The notes: a model not told the origin generated them from the letters alone. DNA of 64,000 bases from Pseudomonas wuhanensis (GCF_030687395.1 NZ_CP117430.1:5146001-5210000); one strand, 5' to 3'; counted from the first letter of the stretch, positions 8,194 through 17,510 are shown. Program-made: numbers and translations.

Positions 8194-8832
8194 TCAAGCC
8201 TTGTTCGTCACCAGCCCCGGCAGCGCATGCACCAGGGCGTTGATGGCAAAACCGATGAACATTACGCCGCACAAACGAGTGATCGCCAGTTCATGACGCT
8301 GATACAACGTGCGCACCTGACGCGCACCGACGATGCCAATGAGAATAGCGTAGGCCAAAAGGCCACCAATGAAGCTCAAGATGATCAACCAGGGCAACAT
8401 TGACCATTGCAGCAACTCTGCACGGCTGGACAAGAGTGCAGTAAAGGTCGCCACCGCCACCGGATAAGCCTTGGGGTTGGTCAGGCCGAACAGGATGCCG
8501 TGCCAGAACGGCTGCCGCGTCGGGCCTTGAGGTGCTTCGGCACTGCCGCGACGAGCCCGCACCGCGCGCAGGCCCAGCCAGAACAGGTAGAGGCCACTGA
8601 ATACGCCCAGCACATCGAACGCCGTGCTGCCGATTTCCCGCGCACCGACAATCGCGATCAGCGCCGTACTGCACCAGACCACGTCGCCCAGCAAATGCCC
8701 GCACAAAAACCCCGCTCCCGCCCGCCGCCCACGCGATGCGCCGATGCCAAACACCGCCAGCACACCCGGTCCCGGCGTAATGCCATAAATGAAGCCCGAG
8801 GCGAGAACGGCCATTAGCAGCGATGGGGTCAT
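8194..8832 (-). CDS. LysE/RhtB-family amino acid exporter
   Basis: A 212-residue inner-membrane protein with about six hydrophobic segments. It shows the family signature near the N-terminus (GITPGPGVLAV, then a G-R-R-A-G-x-G-F-x-x-G loop) and the second-half motif GILFGLTNPKA. LysE/RhtB proteins export amino acids or derivatives such as homoserine, threonine or azetidine carboxylate; the substrate here cannot be read from sequence. It stands alone between the diguanylate cyclase and fosA. Confidence 0.88.
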   Translation of the reverse strand: MTPSLLMAVLASGFIYGITPGPGVLAVFGIGASRGRRAGAGFLCGHLLGDVVWCSTALIAIVGAREIGSTAFDVLGVFSGLYLFWLGLRAVRARRGSAEAPQGPTRQPFWHGILFGLTNPKAYPVAVATFTALLSSRAELLQWSMLPWLIILSFIGGLLAYAILIGIVGARQVRTLYQRHELAITRLCGVMFIGFAINALVHALPGLVTNKA

Positions 8833-8896
8833 GGGAATTCCTGTTGAAACGCCGGATGAATGGACGCAAGTCTATCTCAGGACCCCGAGCATCGAC

Positions 8897-9313
8897 TCAC
8901 TGATCGTCGAAGAACTTCATCCCCGCATACGGCCGTTGCCGACATGCCGCCAACCGCGACGCCAGATCCCCGACATGCACCTCAAGCTTGTGCCCGTCCG
9001 GGTCCAGAAAATAGAACGATGCGCCTTCGCTGCGGTTGTCCCGCCATTCCTGCACGTTGGCGGATCGCAGATGTTCGACGAACACTGGGAAATCCGCAGC
9101 ATCGAGGCTAAAGGCGTAATGGGTATAGTCGGCGGCGGGTGAAGATTCGCGCAGTGGATCGAGAGAAAGGCATAGCCAAAGGCCGGGTAGCGAGAGATAG
9201 GCGCCGGTGTCCCAAGTGGCTTCAAGCTGAAGCTGCAGCAGATCGCGATAGAACGCCACGCTGCGGTTCAGGTCGGTGACGGCGAGGGTCAGGTGGTTGA
9301 GGCCGGTTAGCAT
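8897..9313 (-). CDS. fosA: FosA-type glutathione transferase (fosfomycin resistance)
   Basis: A 138-residue vicinal-oxygen-chelate protein of the FosA type, which adds glutathione to the epoxide of fosfomycin. The manganese ligands align with the known enzyme: H7 (LNHLTLAV), H65 (DYTHYAFS) and E111 (HKLEVHVG). T9, the potassium-loop region ([11 protein letters not shown]) and the C-terminal block YAGMKFF are also present. Position 90 is Trp followed by Arg, where I recall a Lys in plasmid FosA. I started at the ATG at 9313; the longer frame runs back through a REP sequence and is not coding. Chromosomal fosA is common in Pseudomonas and is intrinsic. Confidence 0.88.
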   Translation of the reverse strand: MLTGLNHLTLAVTDLNRSVAFYRDLLQLQLEATWDTGAYLSLPGLWLCLSLDPLRESSPAADYTHYAFSLDAADFPVFVEHLRSANVQEWRDNRSEGASFYFLDPDGHKLEVHVGDLASRLAACRQRPYAGMKFFDDQ

Positions 9314-9418
9314 CGATCCAGTAACCTTGAGTTGCTCTGGGCGGGGTGCGAACGGAGAGTACAGCTTAAACATCCTTGAGCATAAAGCCACTGGGGCGTT
9401 GTTGGGCTGCGAGTCAGT

Positions 9419-9446
9419 CTTCGCGAGCAAGCCCGCTCCCACAGTA
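9419..9446. repeat. Single REP palindrome
   Basis: One copy of the cgcgagcaagcccgctcccacag element between fosA and the divergent synthase gene. I see no gene or clear promoter in the rest of 9447-9702. Confidence 0.8.
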
Positions 9447-9702
9447 ACTATTTTTGCACCATGGCTGGGCTCGATGATTTCGGTTCGACTGAGTCGGCAG
9501 GGTAGCCCGGATTCGATTCGTGCCCGCCATCCAATGACCCACAACACTCCGGGGCATCGCCCTACAACTCATTCTCTTACAACTCGCAGTACTACCGGAA
9601 ACAGCCGATTCAAAGCCCATCGGGTCTCTCTGTAAAGTCTGGCAACACACACAAACTGCAACAAACCCACGGATAGATTCACTCAAGGAATGTCACTCGC
9701 AC

Positions 9703-10938
9703 ATGAACCAGATACCGTACACGGCGCACACCTTCACCAACTACCGCAAACTCGTTTCATTGGCTGATCATGATTGGGAGACCGCCGAAACCGGAAAAAT
9801 CGCGGGGCTCAACGTTGAGATAAAAAGTGCCAACCGCATGCTCGATCAGTACGGGCGAGCATTTCATCATTTCTGTACGACGTCATACCTGGGTCTGGAT
9901 CACCATCCCGATATTCTCGACGGCGCCATGACCACGCTGTGGGAAACCGGCACACTTCGCATCGCCAATTCCAAGAATCGCTGCAAGCTGGCGATTCTGG
10001 ACCAATACGAAACCGAACTGTCCGAGTTGTTCGGCGCCAGTTGCCTGAGCACTCTGTCGTGCAGTGCGGCGAGTGCCGGGATCCTGCCGCTGCTGGCCAG
10101 CGGCGTATTTACGGAAAATCGCCCTCCAGTGATGGCTTTCGACCGATTGGCGCACTACTCGATGAATCACCTCAAAGCCGCCTGTGCCGATGAAACGAAG
10201 GTCGTGACGTGCCCGCATAACGACATGGATTTTCTCGAGACGCTGTGTCAACGGCACACCAGGGTCGCGTATATCGCCGATGGCGCCTACAGCATGGGCG
10301 GGGTTGCGGACATGGACAGCCTTTTGTATCTGAAGGACCGCTATGGGCTGTTTCTCTATCTGGACGACTCCCACGCACTTTCCGCTGTAGGAACATTCGG
10401 CGCCGGTCTTGTGCGTCCCAGGCTGCATACCCTGGATGATGACTGCCTCATCGTCGCCTCGCTGGCCAAGTCGTTCGGCGCCAGCGGCGGTCTGGTGATG
10501 CTGGGCAGCGAACGGCAGAAGAAGCTCATTGCGCGTTACGGTGGCCCCAGCAACTGGTCGCAAAGCCTGAACAGTGCAGCCATTGGCGCGGGCCGGGCAT
10601 CCATCCAGTTACACCACACCCTGGAATTCGCCGCGTTGCAGGAAAAGCTTCAGGTTAATATCCGCCTCTTCGACAGCCTCATACGAACCGGACAACACAA
10701 CAGCAACATGGCGATTCGACTGGTCAATTGCGGTGAGGCATCGCTGGCCAACAACATCGCCATTGAACTGGCCAATCACGGATTCTTCACCTCGGCAGTC
10801 TTTTCCCCGGTGGTTGCACAAGGCAAGGCAGCCATCAGAATCACCCTGCGCGCCGACATGGGGACGACGCTGATCCGCCATTTCTGTGGACTCATCACCG
10901 AGCTTTTACGTGCTCACGGCCGGGACATCGGCGGCTGA
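9703..10938 (+). CDS. Alpha-oxoamine synthase family PLP enzyme
   Basis: A 411-residue fold-type I PLP enzyme of the alpha-oxoamine synthase family (BioF, KBL, ALAS, SPT, CqsA). These enzymes condense an amino acid with an acyl-CoA and release CO2. Seen directly: SYLGLDHHPDIL opening, Asp221-Asp222 and His224 in YLDDSHALSAVGTFG, and the PLP lysine K256 in VASLAKSFGASGG. The usual C-terminal domain is complete. Biotin genes and threonine dehydrogenase are absent nearby, and the DDSHALS variant differs from the usual DDAHG, so it is probably neither BioF nor KBL. It lies 17 bases before an exporter gene and is probably co-transcribed, which suggests a secreted amino ketone or related product. 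The substrates cannot be deduced. Confidence 0.8.
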   Translation: MNQIPYTAHTFTNYRKLVSLADHDWETAETGKIAGLNVEIKSANRMLDQYGRAFHHFCTTSYLGLDHHPDILDGAMTTLWETGTLRIANSKNRCKLAILDQYETELSELFGASCLSTLSCSAASAGILPLLASGVFTENRPPVMAFDRLAHYSMNHLKAACADETKVVTCPHNDMDFLETLCQRHTRVAYIADGAYSMGGVADMDSLLYLKDRYGLFLYLDDSHALSAVGTFGAGLVRPRLHTLDDDCLIVASLAKSFGASGGLVMLGSERQKKLIARYGGPSNWSQSLNSAAIGAGRASIQLHHTLEFAALQEKLQVNIRLFDSLIRTGQHNSNMAIRLVNCGEASLANNIAIELANHGFFTSAVFSPVVAQGKAAIRITLRADMGTTLIRHFCGLITELLRAHGRDIGG

Positions 10939-10955
10939 AAAACAGGGAAGATTAA

Positions 10956-12122
10956 ATGAAGAGCAGCACCACCCTCCTGATCACCTGCTGTACGGTTTTT
11001 CTCGCCCAATTGGGCATGAGCATTTATCTGTCGGCGCTGCCGGATATTGCCCGGGATCTGTCCGCAGATGCCTCACAGGTTTCATGGGGGTTGGCGGTAT
11101 ATCTGATCGGCATGGCGCTGCCGATGCTGTTCTGGGGCAGCCTGGGCCAGCGCATTGGCCGCAAGCCGGTGTTGCTCGCGGCGCTCGGCCTCTATGGGCT
11201 GGGCAACCTGGCCCTGCCCCTGGGTCATACGCTTGAATCGTTCCTGGTTTTTCGCCTGGTTCAGGGGATTGGCGCCAGCGGGATTTCAGTCATGGCCCGG
11301 GTGCTGATCCGCGACAGTTTTCGCGGCGATCTGCTGGCCAAGGCGTTGTCCTGGATATCGATTTCCTTTGTGGTGGCGCTGGGTATCGGTCAATACATAG
11401 GGTCGATCATCCAGGTGACACTGGGCTGGTCAGCGATTTTCTACTTATTGGGTGGTGTGAGCCTGTTGATGGCGCTGGTGGTGGCGCGGGTCACGTTCCC
11501 GATGCTGGCAGAAGAGAACACACCATCATCCGCCTGGACGAGCTACGGGCACATTCTGCGTCATCGGGCCTTCCTGTTACCGGCCCTCGCCGGTGGCTTG
11601 GGGTATGGGGTGATTGTCGCGTTCAACACCGCTGCGCCGCTGATTCTGCAAGGCGCCTTCAAGTGGTCGGCAGTGGAATACGGCTTGTTGGGCTGGCCCA
11701 TCAGCGCGGCGTACTTTCTCGGGGCCGTGGCGGTCAATCGCTTCGTACTGCATACCGGTCAGCAATGGCTGATGACGGCGGGCGTCGGGCTGATACTGGC
11801 CGGCAGCACAGTCATGTTGCTGGGTAGCCTCGCAGGCACGTCTATCACGCTGCTGTTCTGGTTGCCCTATTGTTTTGCAGTATTCGGCCAATCGCTTATT
11901 TACCCGATCAGCTTGTCCCTGGCCAACCACGGTTCGCCGGTCGGCGGTGCTTATGCGATGGCGTTGAGCGGTTTCATTCATCAACTGATGGCCGCCGTTA
12001 TCGGCGGTATCGCCAGCCTGATCGCCAGCCAGCAGGCATGGCCTTTGTCGCTGTTATGCACCTTACTGGCCTTGGGCGCGTTGCTTTGCGTAGTGCTCGC
12101 GCCCGGCCGTCGAACCGCTTAG
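10956..12122 (+). CDS. MFS drug-efflux-type transporter (Bcr/CflA-like)
   Basis: A 388-residue inner-membrane protein with 12 predicted hydrophobic segments. The DHA1/Bcr-CflA pattern is visible: [20 protein letters not shown] after helix 1, [14 protein letters not shown] as motif A between helices 2 and 3, and [17 protein letters not shown] as motif B with its arginine. The gene follows the alpha-oxoamine synthase by 17 bases, so I infer it exports that enzyme's product or a downstream derivative. The C-terminus overlaps the convergent dehydrogenase gene by 4 bases. Confidence 0.85.
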   Translation: MKSSTTLLITCCTVFLAQLGMSIYLSALPDIARDLSADASQVSWGLAVYLIGMALPMLFWGSLGQRIGRKPVLLAALGLYGLGNLALPLGHTLESFLVFRLVQGIGASGISVMARVLIRDSFRGDLLAKALSWISISFVVALGIGQYIGSIIQVTLGWSAIFYLLGGVSLLMALVVARVTFPMLAEENTPSSAWTSYGHILRHRAFLLPALAGGLGYGVIVAFNTAAPLILQGAFKWSAVEYGLLGWPISAAYFLGAVAVNRFVLHTGQQWLMTAGVGLILAGSTVMLLGSLAGTSITLLFWLPYCFAVFGQSLIYPISLSLANHGSPVGGAYAMALSGFIHQLMAAVIGGIASLIASQQAWPLSLLCTLLALGALLCVVLAPGRRTA

Positions 12123-13267
12123 AACGCGCTGCGGAAAATCTCCTCGATCTGCCGCTGATCCGCCGCCCGCGGATTGGTCAGTCCGCAGGCGTCTTTCAGC
12201 GCATTGCTGGCCAGAACCGGAATGTCATTGAGCCTGGCACCGAGCTCACGCAAACCGGCAGGAATGTCCACATCCCTTGCCAGGCTGCGGATCGCCGCGA
12301 TCGCCGCCTGCGCGCCCTCTTCCGGACTGAGCCCGCGAATGTCAGCCCCCATCGCGTGGGCAACGTCGGTCAGGCGAGGGGCGCACACCAGCGCGTTGAA
12401 GCTCTGCACGTGAGGTAGCAGCACCGCGTTACACACACCATGGGGCAAGTCGTAGAACCCGCCTAACTGATGGGCCATCGCGTGAACGTAGCCCAGGGAC
12501 GCATTGTTGAACGCCATGCCCGCCATAAATTGCGCGTAGGCCATGTTTTCCCGCGCGATCATGTCACTGCCGTCCTGCACGGCTTGGCGCAGGTTGTCGC
12601 TGATCAATGTGATGGCTTTCAGCGCACAGGCATCGGTAATCGGGTTGGCTGCCGTGGAGACGTAGGCTTCGACGGCATGGGTCAATGCGTCCATGCCGGT
12701 GGCGGCGGTCAGGCCCTTGGGCATGGCGACCATCAGTTCCGGGTCGTTGACTGACAGCAGCGGCGTAACATTGCGGTCGACGATGGCCATTTTTACGTGG
12801 CGCGATTCATCCGTGATGATGCAAAAACGGGTCATCTCGCTGGCAGTGCCGGCGGTGGTGTTGATCGCGATCAACGGTAGCTGGGGTTTGGCTGACCGAT
12901 CGACACCTTCGTAGTCACGGATCGTCCCACCGTTTGTGGCGCACAAGGCGATACCCTTGGCGCAGTCGTGAGGCGAACCGCCGCCCAGAGACACCACGAA
13001 ATCACAGCGACTTTCCTTGAGCAGGCCCAGGCCGTGCTCGACGTTGGCGATGCTCGGATTCGGCTTGGCGCCGTCGAAGATCACCGAGTCGATGTCCTGC
13101 AACGCCAGTTTCTCGGCAATCCTCGATGCCACGCCAGCCTTGGCCAGCCCGGCGTCAGTGACAATCAGCGCCTTGCGAAAACCATACTTGCCAATGGCGT
13201 CCATGGCTTCGTCGAGGCAACCGGTGCCCATGATGTTCACGGCGGGGATGAAAAACGTACTGCTCAT
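12119..13267 (-). CDS. Iron-containing alcohol dehydrogenase
   Basis: A 382-residue type III (Fe) alcohol dehydrogenase, like YiaY and AdhB. NAD(P)-binding GGGS is at 95-98 and the [12 protein letters not shown] block at 138-149. The metal ligands line up as D193, H197 ([12 protein letters not shown]), H262 (GYVHAMAHQ) and H276 ([13 protein letters not shown]). It interconverts alcohols and aldehydes in the cytoplasm; the natural substrate is unknown. The start at 13267 has AGGAG in place; 25 upstream codons are open but unsupported. It converges with the MFS gene with a 4-base overlap of the 3' ends. Confidence 0.88.
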   Translation of the reverse strand: MSSTFFIPAVNIMGTGCLDEAMDAIGKYGFRKALIVTDAGLAKAGVASRIAEKLALQDIDSVIFDGAKPNPSIANVEHGLGLLKESRCDFVVSLGGGSPHDCAKGIALCATNGGTIRDYEGVDRSAKPQLPLIAINTTAGTASEMTRFCIITDESRHVKMAIVDRNVTPLLSVNDPELMVAMPKGLTAATGMDALTHAVEAYVSTAANPITDACALKAITLISDNLRQAVQDGSDMIARENMAYAQFMAGMAFNNASLGYVHAMAHQLGGFYDLPHGVCNAVLLPHVQSFNALVCAPRLTDVAHAMGADIRGLSPEEGAQAAIAAIRSLARDVDIPAGLRELGARLNDIPVLASNALKDACGLTNPRAADQRQIEEIFRSAF

Positions 13268-13423
13268 GCGCGAGTCTCCTGGCTGAAACCGAATCGGCAA
13301 TGCCGATTCGGCGGGTGCGCACAGGGTCGACCGATCAGTCACGCGGTATGTTGATCTGGCTCAACGCCCGGGCGTGATAAAGTCGCCGTCCATCAGACCT
13401 TTTGCTTCGAGACGACAAACGCA

Positions 13424-14443
13424 ATGACCGATTTCCAGGATGTCGATGCCCAACTTGAAGACTGGAACGCCTTGCGCACCACCGCCTCGTTCGGCGGCCT
13501 GCTGGTGGGTAACGGCGCCAGCCGCGCCGTGTGGGACGACTTCGGCTACGACTCGCTGTTCGAAAATGCCCGCACCGTCGAAGAAAAACCGCTGAGCCAG
13601 TCCGAGCTGAGCGTGTTCGACGCGATGCAGACGCGCAGTTTCGAGCAGGTTCTCGGCGCGCTGAAAACCACCAGCCGAGTCAACAAAGCCCTGGCTGTCA
13701 GCTCCGCAGCACCGCGCAATCGTTACTACGCGATCAAGGAAGCGCTGATCAACACCGTGCACGCGGTGCACATCCCGTGGCGGCTGGTGAAGCCTTCGAC
13801 GCTGGCGACGATCAATCAGGAACTGGGCAGCTATCGGACGGTGTTCACCACCAACTACGACTTGCTCAGCTACTGGGCGATCCAGCATCGGCCGGACGTC
13901 GTTACCGACCTGTTCCAGGGTGCCGAACCCGGCTTCGATCTGAGCGCCAGCGCCACCGACAAACCGCGTTTGCTGTACCTGCACGGCGGCCTGCATCTGG
14001 TGCGCAATCAGGACGGCACGGCACGAAAATTGATGTCGACCGAAGGGACGTTGCTCGGCAACTTCGCTATCAACAATACGATCAAGACCCTCGACGACGT
14101 GCCGCTGTTCGTCAACGAAGGCCCGGCGCAGGACAAACTCAAGACCATTCGCAGTTCGGATTACCTGTCGTTCTGCTACGACCAGTTACTGGGCCATGGC
14201 GACGGGTTGTGCATCTTCGGGCATGCCCTTGGCGAGCAGGACAGTCACATCGCTCATGCGTTGCGCCAGGCAAAGCCAAAAGTCGTAGCGATCTCGATTT
14301 ACCCGCGCAGCAAGGCGTTCATCCAGCATCAGAAGCGGCATTACGCGAAGGTGTTCGAAGGGACGGGTGTGGCGTTGCGGTTTTTTGATTCGAAGACCCA
14401 TGCGCTTGGTAGTCCCAAGCTGACCGTACCGGTCGAGGTATAG
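13424..14443 (+). CDS. DUF4917 protein with SIR2-like motifs
   Basis: A 339-residue protein of the DUF4917 family. Motifs resemble the SIR2-like NAD-binding fold: LVGNGAS at 28-33, FTTNYD at 141-146, LYLHGGLH at 184-191 and FGHALGEQDSHI at 265-276. That order (G-x-G-x-S, T-x-N-Y-D, L-H-G, G-x-x-x-x-x-D) is what SIR2-like defence and NADase proteins show. No signal peptide or membrane segment is present. It is a single gene with a 156-base gap from the divergent dehydrogenase and a REP pair downstream. The family name is fairly secure; a NAD-related activity is inference. Confidence 0.7.
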   Translation: MTDFQDVDAQLEDWNALRTTASFGGLLVGNGASRAVWDDFGYDSLFENARTVEEKPLSQSELSVFDAMQTRSFEQVLGALKTTSRVNKALAVSSAAPRNRYYAIKEALINTVHAVHIPWRLVKPSTLATINQELGSYRTVFTTNYDLLSYWAIQHRPDVVTDLFQGAEPGFDLSASATDKPRLLYLHGGLHLVRNQDGTARKLMSTEGTLLGNFAINNTIKTLDDVPLFVNEGPAQDKLKTIRSSDYLSFCYDQLLGHGDGLCIFGHALGEQDSHIAHALRQAKPKVVAISIYPRSKAFIQHQKRHYAKVFEGTGVALRFFDSKTHALGSPKLTVPVEV

Positions 14444-14452
14444 CAGAGAAGC

Positions 14453-14535
14453 GACTGACGCCATCGCGGGCAAGCCCGCTCCCACAGGGATTACGCTGAA
14501 CCTGTGGGAGCGGGCTTGCCCGCGATGGCGTCAGT
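14453..14535. repeat. REP pair (BIME) between convergent genes
   Basis: Two inverted REP copies (gccatcgcgggcaagcccgc and its complement) with near-perfect symmetry including the flanking gactgacg. It lies between the convergent DUF4917 and XRE-cupin genes and can act as a bidirectional terminator. Confidence 0.9.
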
Positions 14536-14544
14536 CCAGCCGAC

Positions 14545-15087
14545 TCATTCCTCGCTGCTATGCACCACCACCAACAACTGCGCCTGCACCTCACCCACTG
14601 ACCGGAGGCGATGCGGTTTCTGTGCATTGAAGTGCAGCGCATCCCCACGGTTGAGCAGCACGCGCTCGTTCATGAAGTCCACTTCCACCTGCCCCTCGTG
14701 GACGAACAAAAACTCTTCCCCCACGTGTTCCTTGAAGGTTTTGTCGGTGAACTCTGCCGGCGGGTAGATGATGAACGGCAACAGGTTGCGTTCACTGACC
14801 TGATGGGCCAGCACCGCATAACCCGGGCTCTGGTCGCTGGCAGCCAGGGACTGGCGTTCGTCGCTGCGCACCAGGCTGTAGCTGTCGAGGCTGACGTTGT
14901 CTTCGGAAAACAATTCCTCGACCTTCACGTTCAACGCCTTGGCCAGTTTCAGGGCGGCGGCGATCGACGGGGTGTTCAACCCGCGCTCGACTTTCGACAG
15001 ATAGCTCTTGGTCATGCCGGACTTTTCGGCCAGGGCCTCCAGCGTCACGCCGAGCTTTTTTCTAAGTAATTTCAAACGGATAGACAT
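14545..15087 (-). CDS. XRE-family regulator with C-terminal cupin domain
   Basis: A 180-residue transcription factor. The N-terminal helix-turn-helix (about 1-60) carries the XRE hallmark VTLEALAEKSGMTKSYLSKVERG. The C-terminal cupin (about 105-175) shows EHVGEEFLFVHEGQVEVDF and RGDALHFNAQKPHRLRSV and probably senses a small ligand. It is divergent from the aldolase/DHDPS-like operon, and the gap between them holds a perfect 17-base palindrome (15133-15149), so it most likely controls that operon and itself. Confidence 0.88.
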   Translation of the reverse strand: MSIRLKLLRKKLGVTLEALAEKSGMTKSYLSKVERGLNTPSIAAALKLAKALNVKVEELFSEDNVSLDSYSLVRSDERQSLAASDQSPGYAVLAHQVSERNLLPFIIYPPAEFTDKTFKEHVGEEFLFVHEGQVEVDFMNERVLLNRGDALHFNAQKPHRLRSVGEVQAQLLVVVHSSEE

Positions 15088-15132
15088 GTAGAGCGATTAA
15101 TCCATCAAGGGAGTAACGGTTTTTTCTTGCGA

Positions 15133-15168
15133 ATGACACAAAGTGTCATATAGCATCTTCTGTGTCAT
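15133..15168. promoter_or_regulatory. Palindromic operator for the XRE-cupin regulator
   Basis: ATGACAC-AAA-GTGTCAT, a perfect palindrome at 15133-15149, followed by a further half-site TGTGTCAT at 15161-15168. It lies in the 158-base gap between the divergent regulator and aldolase genes. Confidence 0.6.
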
Positions 15169-15245
15169 TTGCAGTCACCCATGACCTTGCGAGCAACGAG
15201 TGAACAGCAAACCCGACGTCCATTGAACAACCAAAGGACACCGAC

Positions 15246-16028
15246 ATGGCCAAGACATTAGCACTACCCAAAGAGCAACTGGTCAAGCAAGCGCTGACAC
15301 AGATGCAAAATACCCTGGCGGATAATACGTGGACCGACCGGCAAAAGCTGGCCCTGACCTGCCGCATTCTCTTCGAAAACGGCCACGATTCAGGCCTGGC
15401 CGGGCAAATCACCGCTCGCGGCCCGCAACCGGGAACCTATTACACTCAGCAACTGGGCCTGGGTTTCGACGAGATCACGGCAGGCAATCTGTTGCTGGTC
15501 AACGAAGACCTGGAAGTACTGGAAGGCCACGGCATGCCCAACCCGGCCAACCGTTTCCATAGCTGGGTGTACCGCGCCCGGCCGGACGTGAACTGCATCA
15601 TTCACACGCATCCGACTCACGTCGCGGCGCTGTCGATGCTCGAAGTGCCGCTACAGATTTCCCACATGGACCTCTGCCCGCTCTACGACGACTGTGCGTT
15701 TCTCCAAGGCTGGCCGGGTGTTCCGGTGGGCAATGAAGAAGGCGAACTGATTGCCGCAGCCTTGGGCGACAAGCGGGCGATTCTGCTTTCCCACCATGGT
15801 CAGTTGTCCACCGGCGCGACCATTGAAGAGGCCTGTGTCATTGCGCAACTGATCGAACGCGCGGCGAAGTTGCAGTTGCTGGCCATGGCCGCGGGGGTGA
15901 TCAAACCGATTCTCCCCGAGCTGGGTCGCGAAGCCCATGACTGGATTTCAAAACCCAAGCGTCACGCCGCCGCGTTCAACTACTACGCACGGCAGAACCT
16001 GCGCCAACACGCCGATTGCCTGAACTGA
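15246..16028 (+). CDS. Class II aldolase/adducin-family protein
   Basis: A 260-residue zinc-dependent aldolase II fold protein. Metal ligands are visible as H120 and H122 (IIHTHPTHVAALS) and the later histidine of LLSHHGQLSTG (183 or 184). In L-fuculose-phosphate aldolase the catalytic Glu lies in a PSSEWRFH motif; the matching stretch here is NPANRFH, with Ala101 at the Glu position, so the chemistry may not be a classical phospho-aldol cleavage. It is first in a two-gene operon with a DHDPS-like lyase (29-base gap), divergent from an XRE-cupin regulator, which suggests catabolism of a hydroxy- or keto-acid. Confidence 0.8.
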   Translation: MAKTLALPKEQLVKQALTQMQNTLADNTWTDRQKLALTCRILFENGHDSGLAGQITARGPQPGTYYTQQLGLGFDEITAGNLLLVNEDLEVLEGHGMPNPANRFHSWVYRARPDVNCIIHTHPTHVAALSMLEVPLQISHMDLCPLYDDCAFLQGWPGVPVGNEEGELIAAALGDKRAILLSHHGQLSTGATIEEACVIAQLIERAAKLQLLAMAAGVIKPILPELGREAHDWISKPKRHAAAFNYYARQNLRQHADCLN

Positions 16029-16057
16029 CCCCACTCATTCTTCAAAGGAGAGACGCT

Positions 16058-16945
16058 ATGTCGACCCCAAACATTCACGGCATCATCGGCTACACCATCA
16101 CCCCCTTCACCGCCAATGGCGAAGGCGTTGATCTCGACGCCCTCGGGCGTTCCATCGATCGCCTGATCGACAGCGGCGTCCACGCCATCGCCCCGTTGGG
16201 CAGCACCGGTGAAGGTGCTTACCTGAACGACGCAGAATGGGATCAGGTCAGCGAATTCAGCCTCGCGCGCGTCGCCAAACGCGTCCCGACCATCGTCAGT
16301 GTGTCCGACCTGACCACCGCCAAAGCCGTGCGCCGCGCGCGTTTCGCCGAAGCTCACGGCGCCGACGTGGTGATGGTGCTGCCCGCGTCCTACTGGAAAC
16401 TCAGCGAGGCAGAAATCCTGACCCATTACCGCGCCATTGGCGAGAGCATCGGCGTGCCGATCATGCTCTACAACAACCCGGCCACCAGCGGCACCGACAT
16501 GTCGGTGGAGCTGATCCTGCGGATTTTCAACGCCGTCGACAACGTCACCATGGTCAAGGAAAGCACCGGTGATATTCAGCGCATGCACAAACTGCAACTG
16601 CTGGGCGAAGGTCAGGTGCCCTTCTATAACGGCTGCAATCCGTTGGCGCTGGAAGCGTTTGCGGCAGGCGCGAAAGGCTGGTGCACGGCGGCGCCGAACC
16701 TGATCCCGCAGCTCAATCTCCACTTGTACGAAGCCGTATTGGCCAACGACCTGAGCAGGGCTCGCGAACTGTTCTATCGCCAGTTGCCGCTGCTGGACTT
16801 CATCCTCAAGGGTGGTCTGCCGGCGACCATCAAGGCCGGTTTGCGCATGACCGGGCTGGAAGTGGGCGATCCGCGGTTACCGGTGTTTCCGTTGGGCGAG
16901 ACCGGTCGCAGTCAGCTTCAAGGGTTGCTGAAAGCATTGCACTAA
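16058..16945 (+). CDS. DHDPS/NAL-superfamily lyase
   Basis: A 295-residue (beta/alpha)8 enzyme of the dihydrodipicolinate synthase/N-acetylneuraminate lyase superfamily. It has the GSTGE motif at 48-52, the catalytic Tyr138 (IMLYNNPATSG) and the Schiff-base Lys167 (TMVKEST). The start is the ATG at 16058 after aaaggag. It follows the aldolase-like gene in the same operon. The specificity-determining residues do not let me name it DapA, and housekeeping dapA is usually elsewhere (next to bamC), so a catabolic keto-acid lyase is more likely. Confidence 0.83.
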   Translation: MSTPNIHGIIGYTITPFTANGEGVDLDALGRSIDRLIDSGVHAIAPLGSTGEGAYLNDAEWDQVSEFSLARVAKRVPTIVSVSDLTTAKAVRRARFAEAHGADVVMVLPASYWKLSEAEILTHYRAIGESIGVPIMLYNNPATSGTDMSVELILRIFNAVDNVTMVKESTGDIQRMHKLQLLGEGQVPFYNGCNPLALEAFAAGAKGWCTAAPNLIPQLNLHLYEAVLANDLSRARELFYRQLPLLDFILKGGLPATIKAGLRMTGLEVGDPRLPVFPLGETGRSQLQGLLKALH

Positions 16946-16963
16946 TCGTCAGGTACACACATA

Positions 16964-17060
16964 CCCTGTGGGAGCGGGCTTGCCCGCGAAGGGGACTTAA
17001 CATTCAACGAAGATATTGAATGTCAGACCGCTTTCGCGGGCAATCCCGTTCCCACAGGGG
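16964..17060. repeat. REP pair (BIME)
   Basis: Two inverted copies of cctgtgggagcgggcttgcccgcg separated by about 45 bases. It sits between the convergent lyase and YegP-like genes. Confidence 0.88.
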
Positions 17061-17086
17061 ATTTACATAGGACTTGGATATTGTGA

Positions 17087-17431
17087 TCAGAGCACCGGCA
17101 AGGTCTTGTCCTTGATCACCGTGGTCGGACCATTGGCCTTGACGCTGGCGATGCCTTTATCCCTCGCGGCATCGGATGAGTAGGATTCGCTGCTGCCGAT
17201 GATCTCGTGGTTACCGGCCTTCAGGTTGAAGTAAGGATGACCATCCTTGGTGGTTTTTTTCTCGTAGCGTTCGTCCAGCAGGCTGTTGGCCTGAACCGAG
17301 GCGATACCGCCATCGGCCGCACCGCGCGTGGTGTACAGCTCGCTGGTCAGAATGGTTTCGGCATTGGCCGCTTTCAATACAAACTTGAATTGACCGTTGC
17401 CGGTTTTGCTCACTTCGTACCATCCAGACAT
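17087..17431 (-). CDS. YegP-family protein (two DUF1508 repeats)
   Basis: A 114-residue protein made of two tandem DUF1508 units of about 48 residues: first GWYEVSKTGNGQFKFVLKAANAE to GIASVQANS, second RYEKKTTKDGHPYFNLKAGNHE to GIASVKANG. The repeated pattern x-F-x-L-K-A-x-N and G-I-A-S-V-x-A-N is diagnostic. The E. coli homologue YegP has no established function. The start at 17431 follows aaggag. Confidence 0.88.
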   Translation of the reverse strand: MSGWYEVSKTGNGQFKFVLKAANAETILTSELYTTRGAADGGIASVQANSLLDERYEKKTTKDGHPYFNLKAGNHEIIGSSESYSSDAARDKGIASVKANGPTTVIKDKTLPVL

Positions 17432-17510
17432 GCTTTTACTCCTTGGCGATTGAGAGGTTTCGCGCTTCAGAGTAAAGACCAAGTCAGGATTTCTGTCGCC
17501 TGTACAGGCC

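Noticed and set aside
8897..9547. Extended fosA frame of 216 codons
   Set aside because: The extra 78 codons pass through a REP palindrome; the ATG at 9313 gives the standard FosA N-terminus with the metal ligand at position 7.
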